A stretch of 64,000 nt of DNA from Bradyrhizobium sp. NDS-1 (GTDB lineage Bacteria; Pseudomonadota; Alphaproteobacteria; Rhizobiales; Xanthobacteraceae). The stretch spans positions 1,101,501 through 1,165,500 of the forward strand of contig NZ_CP136628.1 in the NCBI RefSeq assembly GCF_032918005.1, given 5' to 3'. The notes beneath the pieces were generated by a model. That model was not told the origin of the DNA. It did not search any database and worked only from the letters and a program-made list of their open reading frames with translations. Below are positions 34,921 to 42,870 of this stretch, in pieces. The position numbers were made by a program, and so were the translations under genes. Position 1 is the first letter of the stretch. Every line of letters begins with the position of its first letter.

Positions 34921-35898
34921 ATGACGGTCACCCGCCGCAGATTGCTTCAACTTGCCGCAGGACTTGCCACCCTCCCGGCTGTGGCCCTGACCGCGCGAGC
35001 GGAGACCTACCCGGCGCGGCCAATCCGCGTGATCGTCCCGCAAGCTGCGGGAGGCGCCGCCGACATCAGCGCCCGACTGATCGGTCAATGGTTGGGCGAA
35101 CGCCTGGGGCAGCCCTGCACCATCGAGAACCGGCCGGGCGCGGGCGGCAACATCGGGACAGAGGCCGTCGTCGCGTCGGATCCTGACGGCTATACTCTCC
35201 TGCTCGCCGGATCGTTCAACGCCATCAACGCAACGCTGTATGAGAAGCTCAGCTTCAACTTCATCCGGGATGTCGCGCCGGTCGCTGGAATCATGCGAAT
35301 TCCGCTCATCATGGTCGTGAATCCTTCGCTTCCAGTCAGATCCGTGGCGGAACTGATCGCGTATGCCAAGGCCAACCCGGGCAAGCTGAATTTCGGGTCT
35401 GCGGGCAACGGCAGTCCCCAACACATGGCTGGCGCGCTGTTCAAGATCATGGCGGACATCGACATCGTGCATGTGCGGTATCGAGGATCGGCGGCGATGT
35501 TGACCGACCTTCTGCGTGGCGAAATTCAGTTGGCGTTCGACCCGATTCTCTCGTCACTCGAGCATATCAAGTCGGCGAAGCTGCGCGCGCTGGCAGTAAC
35601 AACGGCGACAAGGTCTCCCGCTCTGCCGGATATCCCGCCCGTGGGGGAGGTGGTGCTCGGCTACGAGTCGGTTGGCTGGGTCGGCATTGGAGTGCCCCAA
35701 CGCACGCCGGTCCAAATAGTCGAGAAGCTCAACGTCCAGATAAATGCGGCTCTCGCAGATCCAGGCATCAAGGCCCGGCTGGCGGACCTCGGCGGAGCGC
35801 CGCTGCCCGGCTCACCGGCCGATTTCGGCGCGCTCATCGCCGAGCAGACCGAGCGCTGGGGCAATGTGATCCGTACGGCGCAGATCAAACCCGAATGA
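34921..35898 (+). CDS. Bug/TTT family periplasmic solute-binding receptor
   Basis: A 325-residue TctC/Bug family receptor. The leader is twin-arginine-like (MTVTRRRLLQLAAGLATLPA, ending TARAE). The mature part shows YPARPIRVIVPQAAGGAADI, IENRPGAGGNIGTEAV, ASDPDGYTLLLAGSF, LNFGSAGNGSPQHM, VRYRGSAAMLTDLLRGE and ALPDIPPVGE. It is divergent from the winged-helix/TPR regulator and 70 bases ahead of a flavin monooxygenase on the same strand, with which it may form a small catabolic unit; no TctAB membrane proteins are present. GGAG precedes the ATG. Confidence 0.93.
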   Translation: MTVTRRRLLQLAAGLATLPAVALTARAETYPARPIRVIVPQAAGGAADISARLIGQWLGERLGQPCTIENRPGAGGNIGTEAVVASDPDGYTLLLAGSFNAINATLYEKLSFNFIRDVAPVAGIMRIPLIMVVNPSLPVRSVAELIAYAKANPGKLNFGSAGNGSPQHMAGALFKIMADIDIVHVRYRGSAAMLTDLLRGEIQLAFDPILSSLEHIKSAKLRALAVTTATRSPALPDIPPVGEVVLGYESVGWVGIGVPQRTPVQIVEKLNVQINAALADPGIKARLADLGGAPLPGSPADFGALIAEQTERWGNVIRTAQIKPE

Positions 35899-35968
35899 CA
35901 CCAAGGCATCGGAGATGTCCATTTGGCGCAGCAAGGACTGGCCAACTCGGTCCCCCCGCGGAGTCTAG

Positions 35969-37210
35969 GTGTCTGTCATGCTCGAGTTGGTGGAAACAAT
36001 CGTGATCGGCGGCGGGCAAGCCGGACTGGCATTGAGTTATTACCTGGCGAAATCCGGAAGAGAGCACGTCATCCTGGAGCGCGGCCGTGTCGCCGAGCGA
36101 TGGCGCAGCGAGCGTTGGGATTCCCTTCATTTCCAATTCCCCAACTGGATGATCCGGCTTCCGGGGAGGGCCTATGATGGAGACGACCCCGATGGCTTTT
36201 CTGAACGAGATGACATCGTTCGGTTTATCTCGGACTACGCTGCCCGCAATGTAGCGCCCCTGCGTTGCGGGGTGAATGTTACCGGGTTGAATCGAGACGA
36301 GAGTGGTCGTCTGGTTGTGAGCGCAGGCTCGATGTCCATGGCGGCGGCTAACGTCGTCGTAGCAACCGGCCCATATCAATTGCCGACACTGCCGCCCTGC
36401 GCTGCACATCTGCCGGCGAGCGTCCGCCAAATCACGGCGAGCCGCTATACCCGTCCGTCCGATCTGCCGCCCGGCAATGTCCTGGTCGTGGGGTCCGGCG
36501 CGTCCGGCTTTCAAATCGTAGAGGACCTGCTTCTCCAGGGACGGGGCGTATACTACTCCCTGCGCGGACACCGGCGTGTTCCAAGACGCTATCGTGGGCG
36601 TGACACCGGCAGATGGAACGAAGAGATGGGCCTCAACAATCGGACTGTTGACGTGCTCCAACCGGGTTTCAGGCCGCCTCTGGTTACTGGTTACAAGGGA
36701 GGCGCAACGGTTGATTTGCGTGACTTGGCGGAGCGCGGTGTGACGCTTCTCGGCAGTCTTCAGCATGTTGAAAAAACGTGCGTCTTTTTCGCAACGGATC
36801 TGAATGCAAACCTCGACGCTGGTGACGAGACGTTCCGACAAGCGGTTAGTGCCATCGACGCGCATATCGAGACTAATGGTATCGATGCCCCACCCGCTGG
36901 CGAGTTCTCAGATCTGATGGCCAAGCAGCCAAAGAGTCTTCCAGAAATCGCGATGCTCGATCTGAATTCCGTTGCGATAACCACTGTCATATGGGCGGTC
37001 GGCTACAGCTATGATTTCGGATGGATCAACTGCGATGTGCTGGACGCGCGTGGAGCACCCATCCAGCGTCGGGGAGTTACCGCAGTTCCCGGCGTTTATT
37101 TTCTCGGTTTGCCTCGAATGCACAAGGTCCAGTCGGCATTTCTCTGGGGTGTCGGTGAGGACGCCGAATTTTTATCTCAACACATCGACGGGTCGACGGG
37201 TGTCTCCTGA
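35969..37210 (+). CDS. Flavin-containing monooxygenase-like FAD/NAD(P)-binding oxidoreductase
   Basis: A protein of about 413 residues with two dinucleotide folds: the FAD loop VIGGGQAGLALSYYLAKSG near the N-terminus and the NADPH loop VLVVGSGASGFQIVEDLL near residue 170. FPNWMIRLPGRAYDG and IWAVGYSYDFGWI are typical of the CzcO/YUCCA-like branch. The classical FMO fingerprint FxGxxxHxxxF is not intact; its place reads ITASRYTRPSDLPPG. I take GTG 35969 as start, five bases after GGAG; ATG 35978 is an alternative. Hand counts give about 53% GC in one sampled line, below its neighbours, so transfer is possible. Substrate unknown. Confidence 0.85.
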   Translation: MSVMLELVETIVIGGGQAGLALSYYLAKSGREHVILERGRVAERWRSERWDSLHFQFPNWMIRLPGRAYDGDDPDGFSERDDIVRFISDYAARNVAPLRCGVNVTGLNRDESGRLVVSAGSMSMAAANVVVATGPYQLPTLPPCAAHLPASVRQITASRYTRPSDLPPGNVLVVGSGASGFQIVEDLLLQGRGVYYSLRGHRRVPRRYRGRDTGRWNEEMGLNNRTVDVLQPGFRPPLVTGYKGGATVDLRDLAERGVTLLGSLQHVEKTCVFFATDLNANLDAGDETFRQAVSAIDAHIETNGIDAPPAGEFSDLMAKQPKSLPEIAMLDLNSVAITTVIWAVGYSYDFGWINCDVLDARGAPIQRRGVTAVPGVYFLGLPRMHKVQSAFLWGVGEDAEFLSQHIDGSTGVS

Positions 37211-37334
37211 TCAGCCTTGGCGGACCTGGCTGATCGGTACCGGCGAGGCTGCTGCTGATCCCAAGCCGGCATTGGCTAACGCATGAGGGTCAATTAGCAT
37301 CTCCCCCAGCTTCAGTTGCTTTGGGTCTCTCTCA

Positions 37335-38612
37335 ATGATCGGACGAAGCTTCAAACAGCTACTTCGCGTCGCCAGTGCGGTGGCATTTCCCCTCCTTCTG
37401 GAGGTGCTTACGCTGAATTCGCAGCGCGCCTTCGCCCAAGCAGAGCCGGCAACACAAGCCGCCGGTCCCCGCTTTCGTGCGGATGGACCGACTGCAGACG
37501 AATTTGGCCAGCAGGACGGATACCCGGCTTGCAAGGGTATCGACTATGTCGACCAAAAGCGCTGCCGGGTAGGCGCGCTGAGCCGCTATGACACGCTGTT
37601 TCCCGCACGCACCATCAGTGCTCCGAAACAGTCAATCCCGCTGGCTCGCGCAGCGCACGAACCCGTCATTCACTATGCCTTCGCCGGACTCAAGCTGACG
37701 CTCGATGACTACCTCGATCGGCAACCGGTCACCGGCCTGTTGATTGCGAAAGACAATACGATTCTGGTCGAGCGTTACCAGTACGGACGCACCGATCGGG
37801 ATCGCCTGGCGTCGTTCTCGATGGCGAAGACCGTGCTTTCGCTGCTCATCGGGATCGCGGTCAAGGAGGGCGCCATCCGGTCCGTCGACGATCTCGCGGA
37901 AAGCTATGTCCTTGACCTGAAGGACACCGAATACGGCCGGACGCCGATCAAGGCTCTGCTGCTGATGTCTTCAGGTGTCGCGTTCTCGGAGGATTACGGC
38001 AGCAGATCCAGCGATATCAACAAGCTGGCCCGTATGACGGTTGAGCCGGGCTCTCCCGGCAGCCTCTTCGCGGTGAAGCAGTTCAATACGCGTCTCTCCC
38101 CGCCCGGCGTGCGTTTTTCTTATTCGTCCGCTGAATCGCTGGTGCTGGGCCTTGTGCTCGCGGCCGCCACCAAGCGCACCGTGTCCGACTATGCCGCCGA
38201 AAAACTCTGGCAGCCAATGGGGGCGGAAGCCGATGCGACGTGGATCGTCGATGCGACCGGGCAGGAAATCACGTTTGCCTATGTCAACGCGGTGCTGCGC
38301 GATTGGGCGCGCCTCGGCCTGATGCTGGCCAATCACGGCAACTGGAATGGCAAGCAGATCGTGCCTGCAGACTGGCTCACGGCATCGGCTGCTGATGCGC
38401 TTCCCACGGACTCCCCCCTGGCGAAGTACGGTTATCAAGTCTGGTTTTCCGCAGACACCAGGCGCTTCTCGCTCCAGGGTTTCCGCGGACAATTTGTCTT
38501 TGTCGATCCGGACCTGAAGCTTGTTCTCGTGCAGACCGCGCTCAGCGGTGACCGACCCGCGCCCGCTGAGCTGTTTGCTCTTTGGATCGCGCTGCGAGCG
38601 CAGGTTCGGTAG
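37335..38612 (+). CDS. Exported serine hydrolase, beta-lactamase/NylB-like
   Basis: A 425-residue protein with a hydrophobic leader (ASAVAFPLLLEVLTLNS, probable cleavage after RAFA). The penicillin-binding fold follows: the SxxK motif is in ASFSMAKTVLSLLIG, the tyrosine motif in VRFSYSSAESLVLG, and the region of the third motif reads RRFSLQGFRGQFVFVDPD. The pattern FSMAKTxxSLLIGIA and the C-terminal GFRGQ favour the 6-aminohexanoate-dimer hydrolase-like group over true beta-lactamases. It acts in the periplasm on an amide or ester, identity unknown. It follows the monooxygenase on the same strand after 124 bases. Confidence 0.88.
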   Translation: MIGRSFKQLLRVASAVAFPLLLEVLTLNSQRAFAQAEPATQAAGPRFRADGPTADEFGQQDGYPACKGIDYVDQKRCRVGALSRYDTLFPARTISAPKQSIPLARAAHEPVIHYAFAGLKLTLDDYLDRQPVTGLLIAKDNTILVERYQYGRTDRDRLASFSMAKTVLSLLIGIAVKEGAIRSVDDLAESYVLDLKDTEYGRTPIKALLLMSSGVAFSEDYGSRSSDINKLARMTVEPGSPGSLFAVKQFNTRLSPPGVRFSYSSAESLVLGLVLAAATKRTVSDYAAEKLWQPMGAEADATWIVDATGQEITFAYVNAVLRDWARLGLMLANHGNWNGKQIVPADWLTASAADALPTDSPLAKYGYQVWFSADTRRFSLQGFRGQFVFVDPDLKLVLVQTALSGDRPAPAELFALWIALRAQVR

Positions 38613-38659
38613 GGCGCGGGTGGCAAGTCGGCATTTCGGCTTGTGGCCCACCGCGCAAG

Positions 38660-39094
38660 CTAGATAGTCGGCTGACGTCCTCGCCGCGTCCACGTCGCCC
38701 GCTCGGCGAAGACTTGGCTGACCTCCGCCATGTGCTCCGTGCCCCACGTGCAGAGCGGCACGAGAGCCTGGGCGAGGCTATGGCCCAACGGGGTGAGGCT
38801 ATAGTCCACCCGCGGCGGCACCTCCTTGTAGTCGGTCCGCTTCACGAGACCGTCGGCTTCCAATTCCTTGAGTTGCTGGATCAGCATCTTGTCGCTGACG
38901 TCGCGCACGGCGCGCCGCAGCTCGCCGTAGCGGGTCGGGCCGTCCTGGGCGAGGAAGTACAGGATCAGCGGCTTCCACTTGCCGGCGATGACCCGCAAGG
39001 TCGCATCGAGGCCGCATGTGAAGCCGGGCAAGGTCGGCGTGCAACGCTGGACATCCGGTGGAGACTGCGTGGGCGGAAAGGCTGGATCTGACAT
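38660..39094 (-). CDS. HxlR family transcriptional regulator
   Basis: A 144-residue winged-helix regulator with the family core CGLDATLRVIAGKWKPLILY, TRYGELRRAVRDVSDKMLIQ, LKELEADGLVKRTDY and PRVDYSLTPLGHSL. Cysteines lie near residues 18 and 27 and at about 115; redox sensing through an N-terminal cysteine is known in HxlR proteins, so the cysteine in GFTCGLDATL is worth noting. It is divergent from an SDR gene, its likely target, with an inverted repeat in the 84-base gap. Confidence 0.92.
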   Translation of the reverse strand: MSDPAFPPTQSPPDVQRCTPTLPGFTCGLDATLRVIAGKWKPLILYFLAQDGPTRYGELRRAVRDVSDKMLIQQLKELEADGLVKRTDYKEVPPRVDYSLTPLGHSLAQALVPLCTWGTEHMAEVSQVFAERATWTRRGRQPTI

Positions 39095-39100
39095 TTTTGG

Positions 39101-39118
39101 GCACTTACCAAAAGGTGC
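39101..39118. promoter_or_regulatory. Probable HxlR operator
   Basis: GCAC-TTACC-AAAA-GGTGC: outer arms GCAC/GTGC and inner arms ACC/GGT form a symmetrical site just before the HxlR start and 60 bases before the divergent SDR start. HxlR proteins bind short imperfect palindromes of this kind in the gap to a divergent target. Binding is inference. Confidence 0.45.
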
Positions 39119-39178
39119 ATACTTGTCGATAGGTGGGTACGCCGCCAGCTCAGTGCAACCTCAGTGAAGGAGCACATC

Positions 39179-39913
39179 ATGAGCAGACTACAAGGCAAGA
39201 CGGCAGTGGTGACCGGCGGCGGAACCGGCATCGGATTGGGAGCAGCGAAACGGTTCATTGAGGAAGGCGCGTTCGTCTATCTCTTCGGGCGGCGCCAGGA
39301 GCCGCTCGACGCCGCGGTGGCGCAACTCGGGTCCTCGGCGCGCGCGGTCAGGGGATCGGTCACAGACCTCTCCGATCTCGACCGGCTGTACGCGGCGGTG
39401 AAGGCCGAACGGGGAGGGCTCGACATTCTGTTCGCCAATGCCGGAACGGGGCTGTTTGCGCCGCTCGGGGAGATCACGGTCGAGCACTACGATCACATCT
39501 TCGACGTCAACGTGAAGGGGCTGGTGTTTTCGGTGCAGAAGGCGCTGCCGCTGATGAGAGAAGGCTCGTCGATCATCCTGACCGGTTCGAGCACGGGCGT
39601 GATGGGCACGCCGCAGTTCAGCATCTACAGCGCGACCAAGGCCGCGATCCGCAATCTGGCACGAAGCTGGGCGCTGGATCTGCGCGGCACCGGCATCCGC
39701 GTCAACGTGCTGTCTCCGGGGCCGATCAAGACGGAGCTGGCGCTGGAGATCGTCGGCGAGGAGGCATTTGATGCGCTCGGAAGCACCACGCCCATCGGGC
39801 GTGTCGGCGATCCCTCGGAGACGGGTGCGGTGGCCGCGTTCCTGGCGTCCTCGGACAGCAGCTTCATGACCGGCGGCGAAGTGTTCGCCGATGGAGGCCT
39901 GGCGCAGGTCTGA
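39179..39913 (+). CDS. SDR family oxidoreductase
   Basis: A 244-residue classical short-chain dehydrogenase. The cofactor loop TGGGTGIG is at residues 12-19, FANAGTG replaces the usual NNAG, the catalytic serine is in ILTGSSTGVMG, and YSATK gives tyrosine and lysine. The end, TGGEVFADGGLAQV, is standard. An FGRR sequence after the second strand suggests NADP preference. AAGGAG precedes the ATG at 39179. It is divergent from HxlR, which probably represses it until a reactive aldehyde or oxidant appears. This regulator-target pairing is common; substrate unknown. Confidence 0.92.
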   Translation: MSRLQGKTAVVTGGGTGIGLGAAKRFIEEGAFVYLFGRRQEPLDAAVAQLGSSARAVRGSVTDLSDLDRLYAAVKAERGGLDILFANAGTGLFAPLGEITVEHYDHIFDVNVKGLVFSVQKALPLMREGSSIILTGSSTGVMGTPQFSIYSATKAAIRNLARSWALDLRGTGIRVNVLSPGPIKTELALEIVGEEAFDALGSTTPIGRVGDPSETGAVAAFLASSDSSFMTGGEVFADGGLAQV

Positions 39914-39925
39914 GTCTTGAGCGTT

Positions 39926-39955
39926 GAGGGCTTCGGTCATTCGATCGAAGCCCTC
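39926..39955. terminator. Bidirectional hairpin between SDR and amidohydrolase genes
   Basis: GAGGGCTTCG and CGAAGCCCTC form a perfect 10-bp stem with a 10-base loop, 13 bases after the SDR stop and 28 bases before the convergent amidohydrolase stop. No long T-run follows. Confidence 0.55.
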
Positions 39956-39982
39956 GATGCGCGACGCGATGAGGGGATGCGT

Positions 39983-40867
39983 TTAAATCCCCAGAATCTT
40001 CCTCGCGTTGGCCTTGAGCACCTTCGGCCGGATCTCGTCGCGGATGTCGATCTTGGCGAAATCCGACAGCCAGCGGTCCGGCGTGATCACCGGCCAGTCC
40101 GAGCCGAACAGCATCTTGTCCTGCAGAATCGAGTTGATGTAGCGCACCAGGATCGGCGGGAAGTACTTCGGCGACCAGCCCGACAGGTCGATATAGACGT
40201 TGGGCTTGTGGGTCGCGACCGACAGCGCCTCCTCCTGCCAGGGGAAGGAAGGGTGGGCGAGGATGATCTTGAGGTCGGGGAAATCGGCCGCGACGTCGTC
40301 CATGTACATCGGGTTGGAATATTTCAGCCGCATCCCCATGCCGCCCGGCATGCCCGAGCCGACGCCGGTCTGGCCGGTGTGAAACAGCGCGATCGCGCCG
40401 CCATTGTTGATCTCTTCGTAGAGCGGATAGGCCATGCGGTCGTTGGCGTAGAAGCCCTGCATGGTCGGATGGAATTTGAAGCCGCGCACGCCGTATTCCT
40501 CGATCAGCTTGCGCGCTTCGCGGACGCCGAGCTTGCCCTTGTGCGGGTCGATCGAGACGAAGGGGATGAGGACGTCGAGATGCTCGGAGGCGACCTCCAG
40601 CATCTCGTAATTGTTGTAGCGGCGGAAGCCGGTCTCGCGCTCGGCATCGACCGGGAAGATCACGGCGGCGATGTTCTTGGAGCGGTAATAGGCCGCGGTC
40701 TCCGGCACGGTCGGCGGATGCTTGTTCGGCGACTTGAAGTACTCCGCCATCTGCGCCTGGAAGTCGTCATAGCCGTCGTCGGCATGGCAGCCGCAAGGCT
40801 CTTCGGCATGAGTGTGGATGTCGATGGCGACGACTTTGTCGATATCAGGCAGCTTCAGCTTCGGCAT
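39983..40867 (-). CDS. Amidohydrolase (Amidohydrolase_2, ACMSD-like)
   Basis: The 294-residue protein is a metal-dependent TIM-barrel hydrolase or decarboxylase. Metal ligands are visible: AIDIHTHAEEP (His-x-His), GVRGFKFHPTMQGF, ALFHTGQTG, IILAHPSFPWQEEAL and the aspartate in LFGSDWPVITPD. Members of this group hydrolyse cyclic amides and esters or decarboxylate aromatic acids such as 2-amino-3-carboxymuconate semialdehyde or orsellinate-like acids. GGGAGGA precedes the ATG at 40867. A perfect AT-rich palindrome lies 31 bases upstream of the start and may be its operator. Confidence 0.9.
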   Translation of the reverse strand: MPKLKLPDIDKVVAIDIHTHAEEPCGCHADDGYDDFQAQMAEYFKSPNKHPPTVPETAAYYRSKNIAAVIFPVDAERETGFRRYNNYEMLEVASEHLDVLIPFVSIDPHKGKLGVREARKLIEEYGVRGFKFHPTMQGFYANDRMAYPLYEEINNGGAIALFHTGQTGVGSGMPGGMGMRLKYSNPMYMDDVAADFPDLKIILAHPSFPWQEEALSVATHKPNVYIDLSGWSPKYFPPILVRYINSILQDKMLFGSDWPVITPDRWLSDFAKIDIRDEIRPKVLKANARKILGI

Positions 40868-40897
40868 GGGTGTCCTCCCGACGGGTTGCCGAATTGA

Positions 40898-40910
40898 TTA
40901 TATGATATAA
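40898..40910. promoter_or_regulatory. 13-base AT palindrome, probable operator
   Basis: TTATATGATATAA reads TTATAT-G-ATATAA, a perfect palindrome about a central base, in otherwise GC-rich sequence. It sits 31 bases upstream of the amidohydrolase ATG, where it would overlap promoter or transcript start. GntR-type regulators often bind such sites; no GntR gene is near. Confidence 0.45.
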
Positions 40911-41034
40911 CGAATTTGGCAAGGTGTCCTTGAACGCCTTGGAACCCCCGGGATAAATCAGGCCGATCCGGCCCGTTCGACTGTGCATGGGGTTGTTTTC
41001 GCGAATTTGCCGGTTCGGGAGGCGGCAGTTAACA

Positions 41035-41063
41035 TTGACAGCACCTGCCGCCATGCCTTAAGA
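41035..41063 (+). promoter_or_regulatory. Promoter-like sequence upstream of rpmJ
   Basis: TTGACA (41035-41040), a 17-base spacer, then TTAAGA (41058-41063). The first box is a full -35 match; the second is a weak -10. It lies about 115 bases before the rpmJ start. Confidence 0.4.
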
Positions 41064-41177
41064 ACCGCCCCGTCCCGGGCGGTCGGTCCGCCAGCGGGAA
41101 AAATCTCATTTTGCCACATTCGCGCGTGCCGAAACGGTAGTGTCGAACACGGCCTTTCGAACGTTCAGGATTCTGCC

Positions 41178-41303
41178 ATGAAGGTCCGTAACTCGCTGAA
41201 ATCGCTGCGCGGTCGCCATCGCGCCAACCGCCTGGTCCGCCGCAAGGGCCGGGTCTATGTGATCAACAAGGTGCAGCGCCGTTTCAAGGCACGTCAGGGC
41301 TGA
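41178..41303 (+). CDS. rpmJ: 50S ribosomal protein L36
   Basis: The 41-residue protein [20 protein letters not shown] continuing to RRFKARQG is unmistakably L36, part of the large ribosomal subunit. It has no cysteine, so it is the zinc-free form usual in alphaproteobacteria, which cannot store zinc. AGGA lies seven bases before the ATG. It stands alone with its own promoter-like sequence and a hairpin after it, and not in the large ribosomal protein operon, which is also usual for this group. Confidence 0.97.
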   Translation: MKVRNSLKSLRGRHRANRLVRRKGRVYVINKVQRRFKARQG

Positions 41304-41360
41304 TCTCGCCCTGCCGGACGCCCGCGCGCCCGCAAGACCACGATCTCACACGAGTTTGAC

Positions 41361-41387
41361 GCCGCCCTGCTTTGCAAGGGCGGCTTT
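41361..41387 (+). terminator. Hairpin downstream of rpmJ
   Basis: GCCGCCCT and AGGGCGGC form an 8-bp stem followed by TTT, 58 bases after the rpmJ stop and 20 bases before the next gene. The T-run is short, so efficiency is uncertain. Confidence 0.55.
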
Positions 41388-41406
41388 GCGCGTTTAGACT
41401 TCGGCC

Positions 41407-42039
41407 ATGGCTTTGAGATTCCCGCATCCGCGCACCCTGTGTCTGGCACTTGTGCTGGGAAGTGTCGGCCTCGCTCCAGCTCTGGCGCAGCAGGTCGAGC
41501 CGCCCGGCAAGCAGAAGAAGCTTCCCGAGGCACCGGCCAAGCTGCCCAAGGTCGATCGCAGCAAGAATCTCGAGTTTCTGTTCGGCGCGCTGAAGGCGGC
41601 ACCCGACGAGGCCAGCGCCAAGCATGTCGAAGCGCGGATCTGGGCAATCTGGATCCAGACCCCGAGCGACACTGCGGCGCTGCTGATGGCGCGCGCCAAG
41701 ACCGCGGTCGACGCCAAGAAGATCGAGGTCGCGATCAAGCTGCTGGATTCGGTCATCAAGCTCAGGCCCGACTACATCGAGGCCTGGAACCGGCGCGCCA
41801 CGCTCTATTACATGCAGAACGACTATGGCCGTTCGCTCGCCGATATCCAGCAAGTGCTGGTCCGGGAGCCGCGCCATTTCGGCGCGCTCGCAGGCCTCGG
41901 CATGATCATGCAGGAGGTCGGCGACGAGAAGCGCGCGCTCGAGGCCTATCGCAAGGCACTCGCGGTCAACCCGCACCTCGAAAAGATCCCCGACCAGGTC
42001 AAGGCGTTGACCGAGAAGGTCGAAGGTCGCGACATCTAG
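41407..42039 (+). CDS. Exported TPR-containing protein
   Basis: A 210-residue protein with an N-terminal signal peptide (TLCLALVLGSVGLAPALAQQ) and at least two tetratricopeptide repeats (AIKLLDSVIKLRPDYIEAWN, SLADIQQVLVREPRHFGALA, ALEAYRKALAVNPHLEKIPD). A lysine/proline-rich spacer follows the leader. It is probably periplasmic and mediates protein-protein contacts; no enzyme domain is visible. Conserved in rhizobia beside rpmJ as far as I recall, but partners are unknown. Confidence 0.85.
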   Translation: MALRFPHPRTLCLALVLGSVGLAPALAQQVEPPGKQKKLPEAPAKLPKVDRSKNLEFLFGALKAAPDEASAKHVEARIWAIWIQTPSDTAALLMARAKTAVDAKKIEVAIKLLDSVIKLRPDYIEAWNRRATLYYMQNDYGRSLADIQQVLVREPRHFGALAGLGMIMQEVGDEKRALEAYRKALAVNPHLEKIPDQVKALTEKVEGRDI

Positions 42040-42165
42040 CGGATAAGTTGATCATTGCCTGAATGATTGCGGCCGGCGCGGGTTAACCACGTTCGAAGGC
42101 GCGGCGTCTTGCGGACTATTGCCGATGCCGCCGCAGGCCTACCTGCAATGGCAGGAGCCAAAGCC

Positions 42166-42426
42166 ATGAAGCGTTTGATCTTTGCAGGGTGCTTGCTGCT
42201 GGCGTCGGGGGCGTCGAGCTTCGCCGACGGACTGTTCTGGGTGGTCGGCAACCGCGCCACCGGAAAATGCAATATCGTGACCAGCAATCCGGTCATCATC
42301 GGCGACATCTGGTTCGGCGACGGTCCCTACAAGTCCAGGGCCGATGCCAAGCTTGCCCGTTCGACGATCCGCGCCTGTCCCGCGCCCACGCCCGACGAGG
42401 AAAAGGCCGAGGACGGCTCGAACTAG
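42166..42426 (+). CDS. Small exported hypothetical protein, 86 residues
   Basis: It begins with a signal peptide (MKRLIFAGCLLLASGASSFA) and has a short mature part with FWVVGNRATGKCNIVTSNPV, FGDGPYKSRADAKLARSTI and a single late cysteine (RACPAP), so one disulfide is possible. The C-terminus is acidic. AGGAG lies eight bases before the ATG at 42166, which decides the start over upstream codons. Function unknown; probably periplasmic. Confidence 0.78.
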   Translation: MKRLIFAGCLLLASGASSFADGLFWVVGNRATGKCNIVTSNPVIIGDIWFGDGPYKSRADAKLARSTIRACPAPTPDEEKAEDGSN

Positions 42427-42433
42427 GCTGCGC

Positions 42434-42616
42434 TTAATGCAGGACGCTGCCGCCGCGCTCGACCAGGCCGCGATCGGCGGCGGCGGCGTAAGCCTTTGCA
42501 AGCTCCGTCTCGAGGTGCTCGTTGATCAGGAGCAGTGCCCGCACGGCGCCGCGCAGGTCGCCGTTGCAGCTTGCGACGATCTCGTCGATCGCGCTGTCGT
42601 TCGATCTGATGCTCAT
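42434..42616 (-). CDS. Small conserved hypothetical protein, 60 residues
   Basis: The protein MSIRSNDSAIDEIVASCNGD continuing with LRGAVRALLLINEHLETELA and AYAAAADRG is predicted to be helical and cytosolic. GGAGGAT lies just before the ATG, a strong ribosome site that supports reality of so short a gene. It converges with the exported small protein, stops being seven bases apart. I do not know its function; it resembles small proteins commonly found in Bradyrhizobium. Confidence 0.72.
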   Translation of the reverse strand: MSIRSNDSAIDEIVASCNGDLRGAVRALLLINEHLETELAKAYAAAADRGLVERGGSVLH

Positions 42617-42870
42617 CGAAAATCCTCCGGTTCAAACCAGGACAAATTCTGCCGGTCTTTCCCACATCCCCTGGGGCCTGCGAGGAGGATCGGCGCCCAC
42701 CCGCGCCTAGATGGCGGAACCGACCATGGCGATTATATGGAAGCAGCGATGACGGCTGCATGAAGCTGTTCCGAGGCTTGCGTGTCGACTGAGAATACTG
42801 TTGATTCCATTGAGTTTTTACGTTCCTCAATTTTGCACATATCCACAGCCCCGGCGCTTTTGGTGGACAT

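Larger units (their letters stand above)
40868..41177. other. Divergent intergenic region, amidohydrolase to rpmJ
   Basis: No gene is seen in these 310 bases. They hold the AT-rich palindrome at 40898-40910 on the amidohydrolase side and a promoter-like pair at 41035-41063 on the rpmJ side. Confidence 0.5.
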
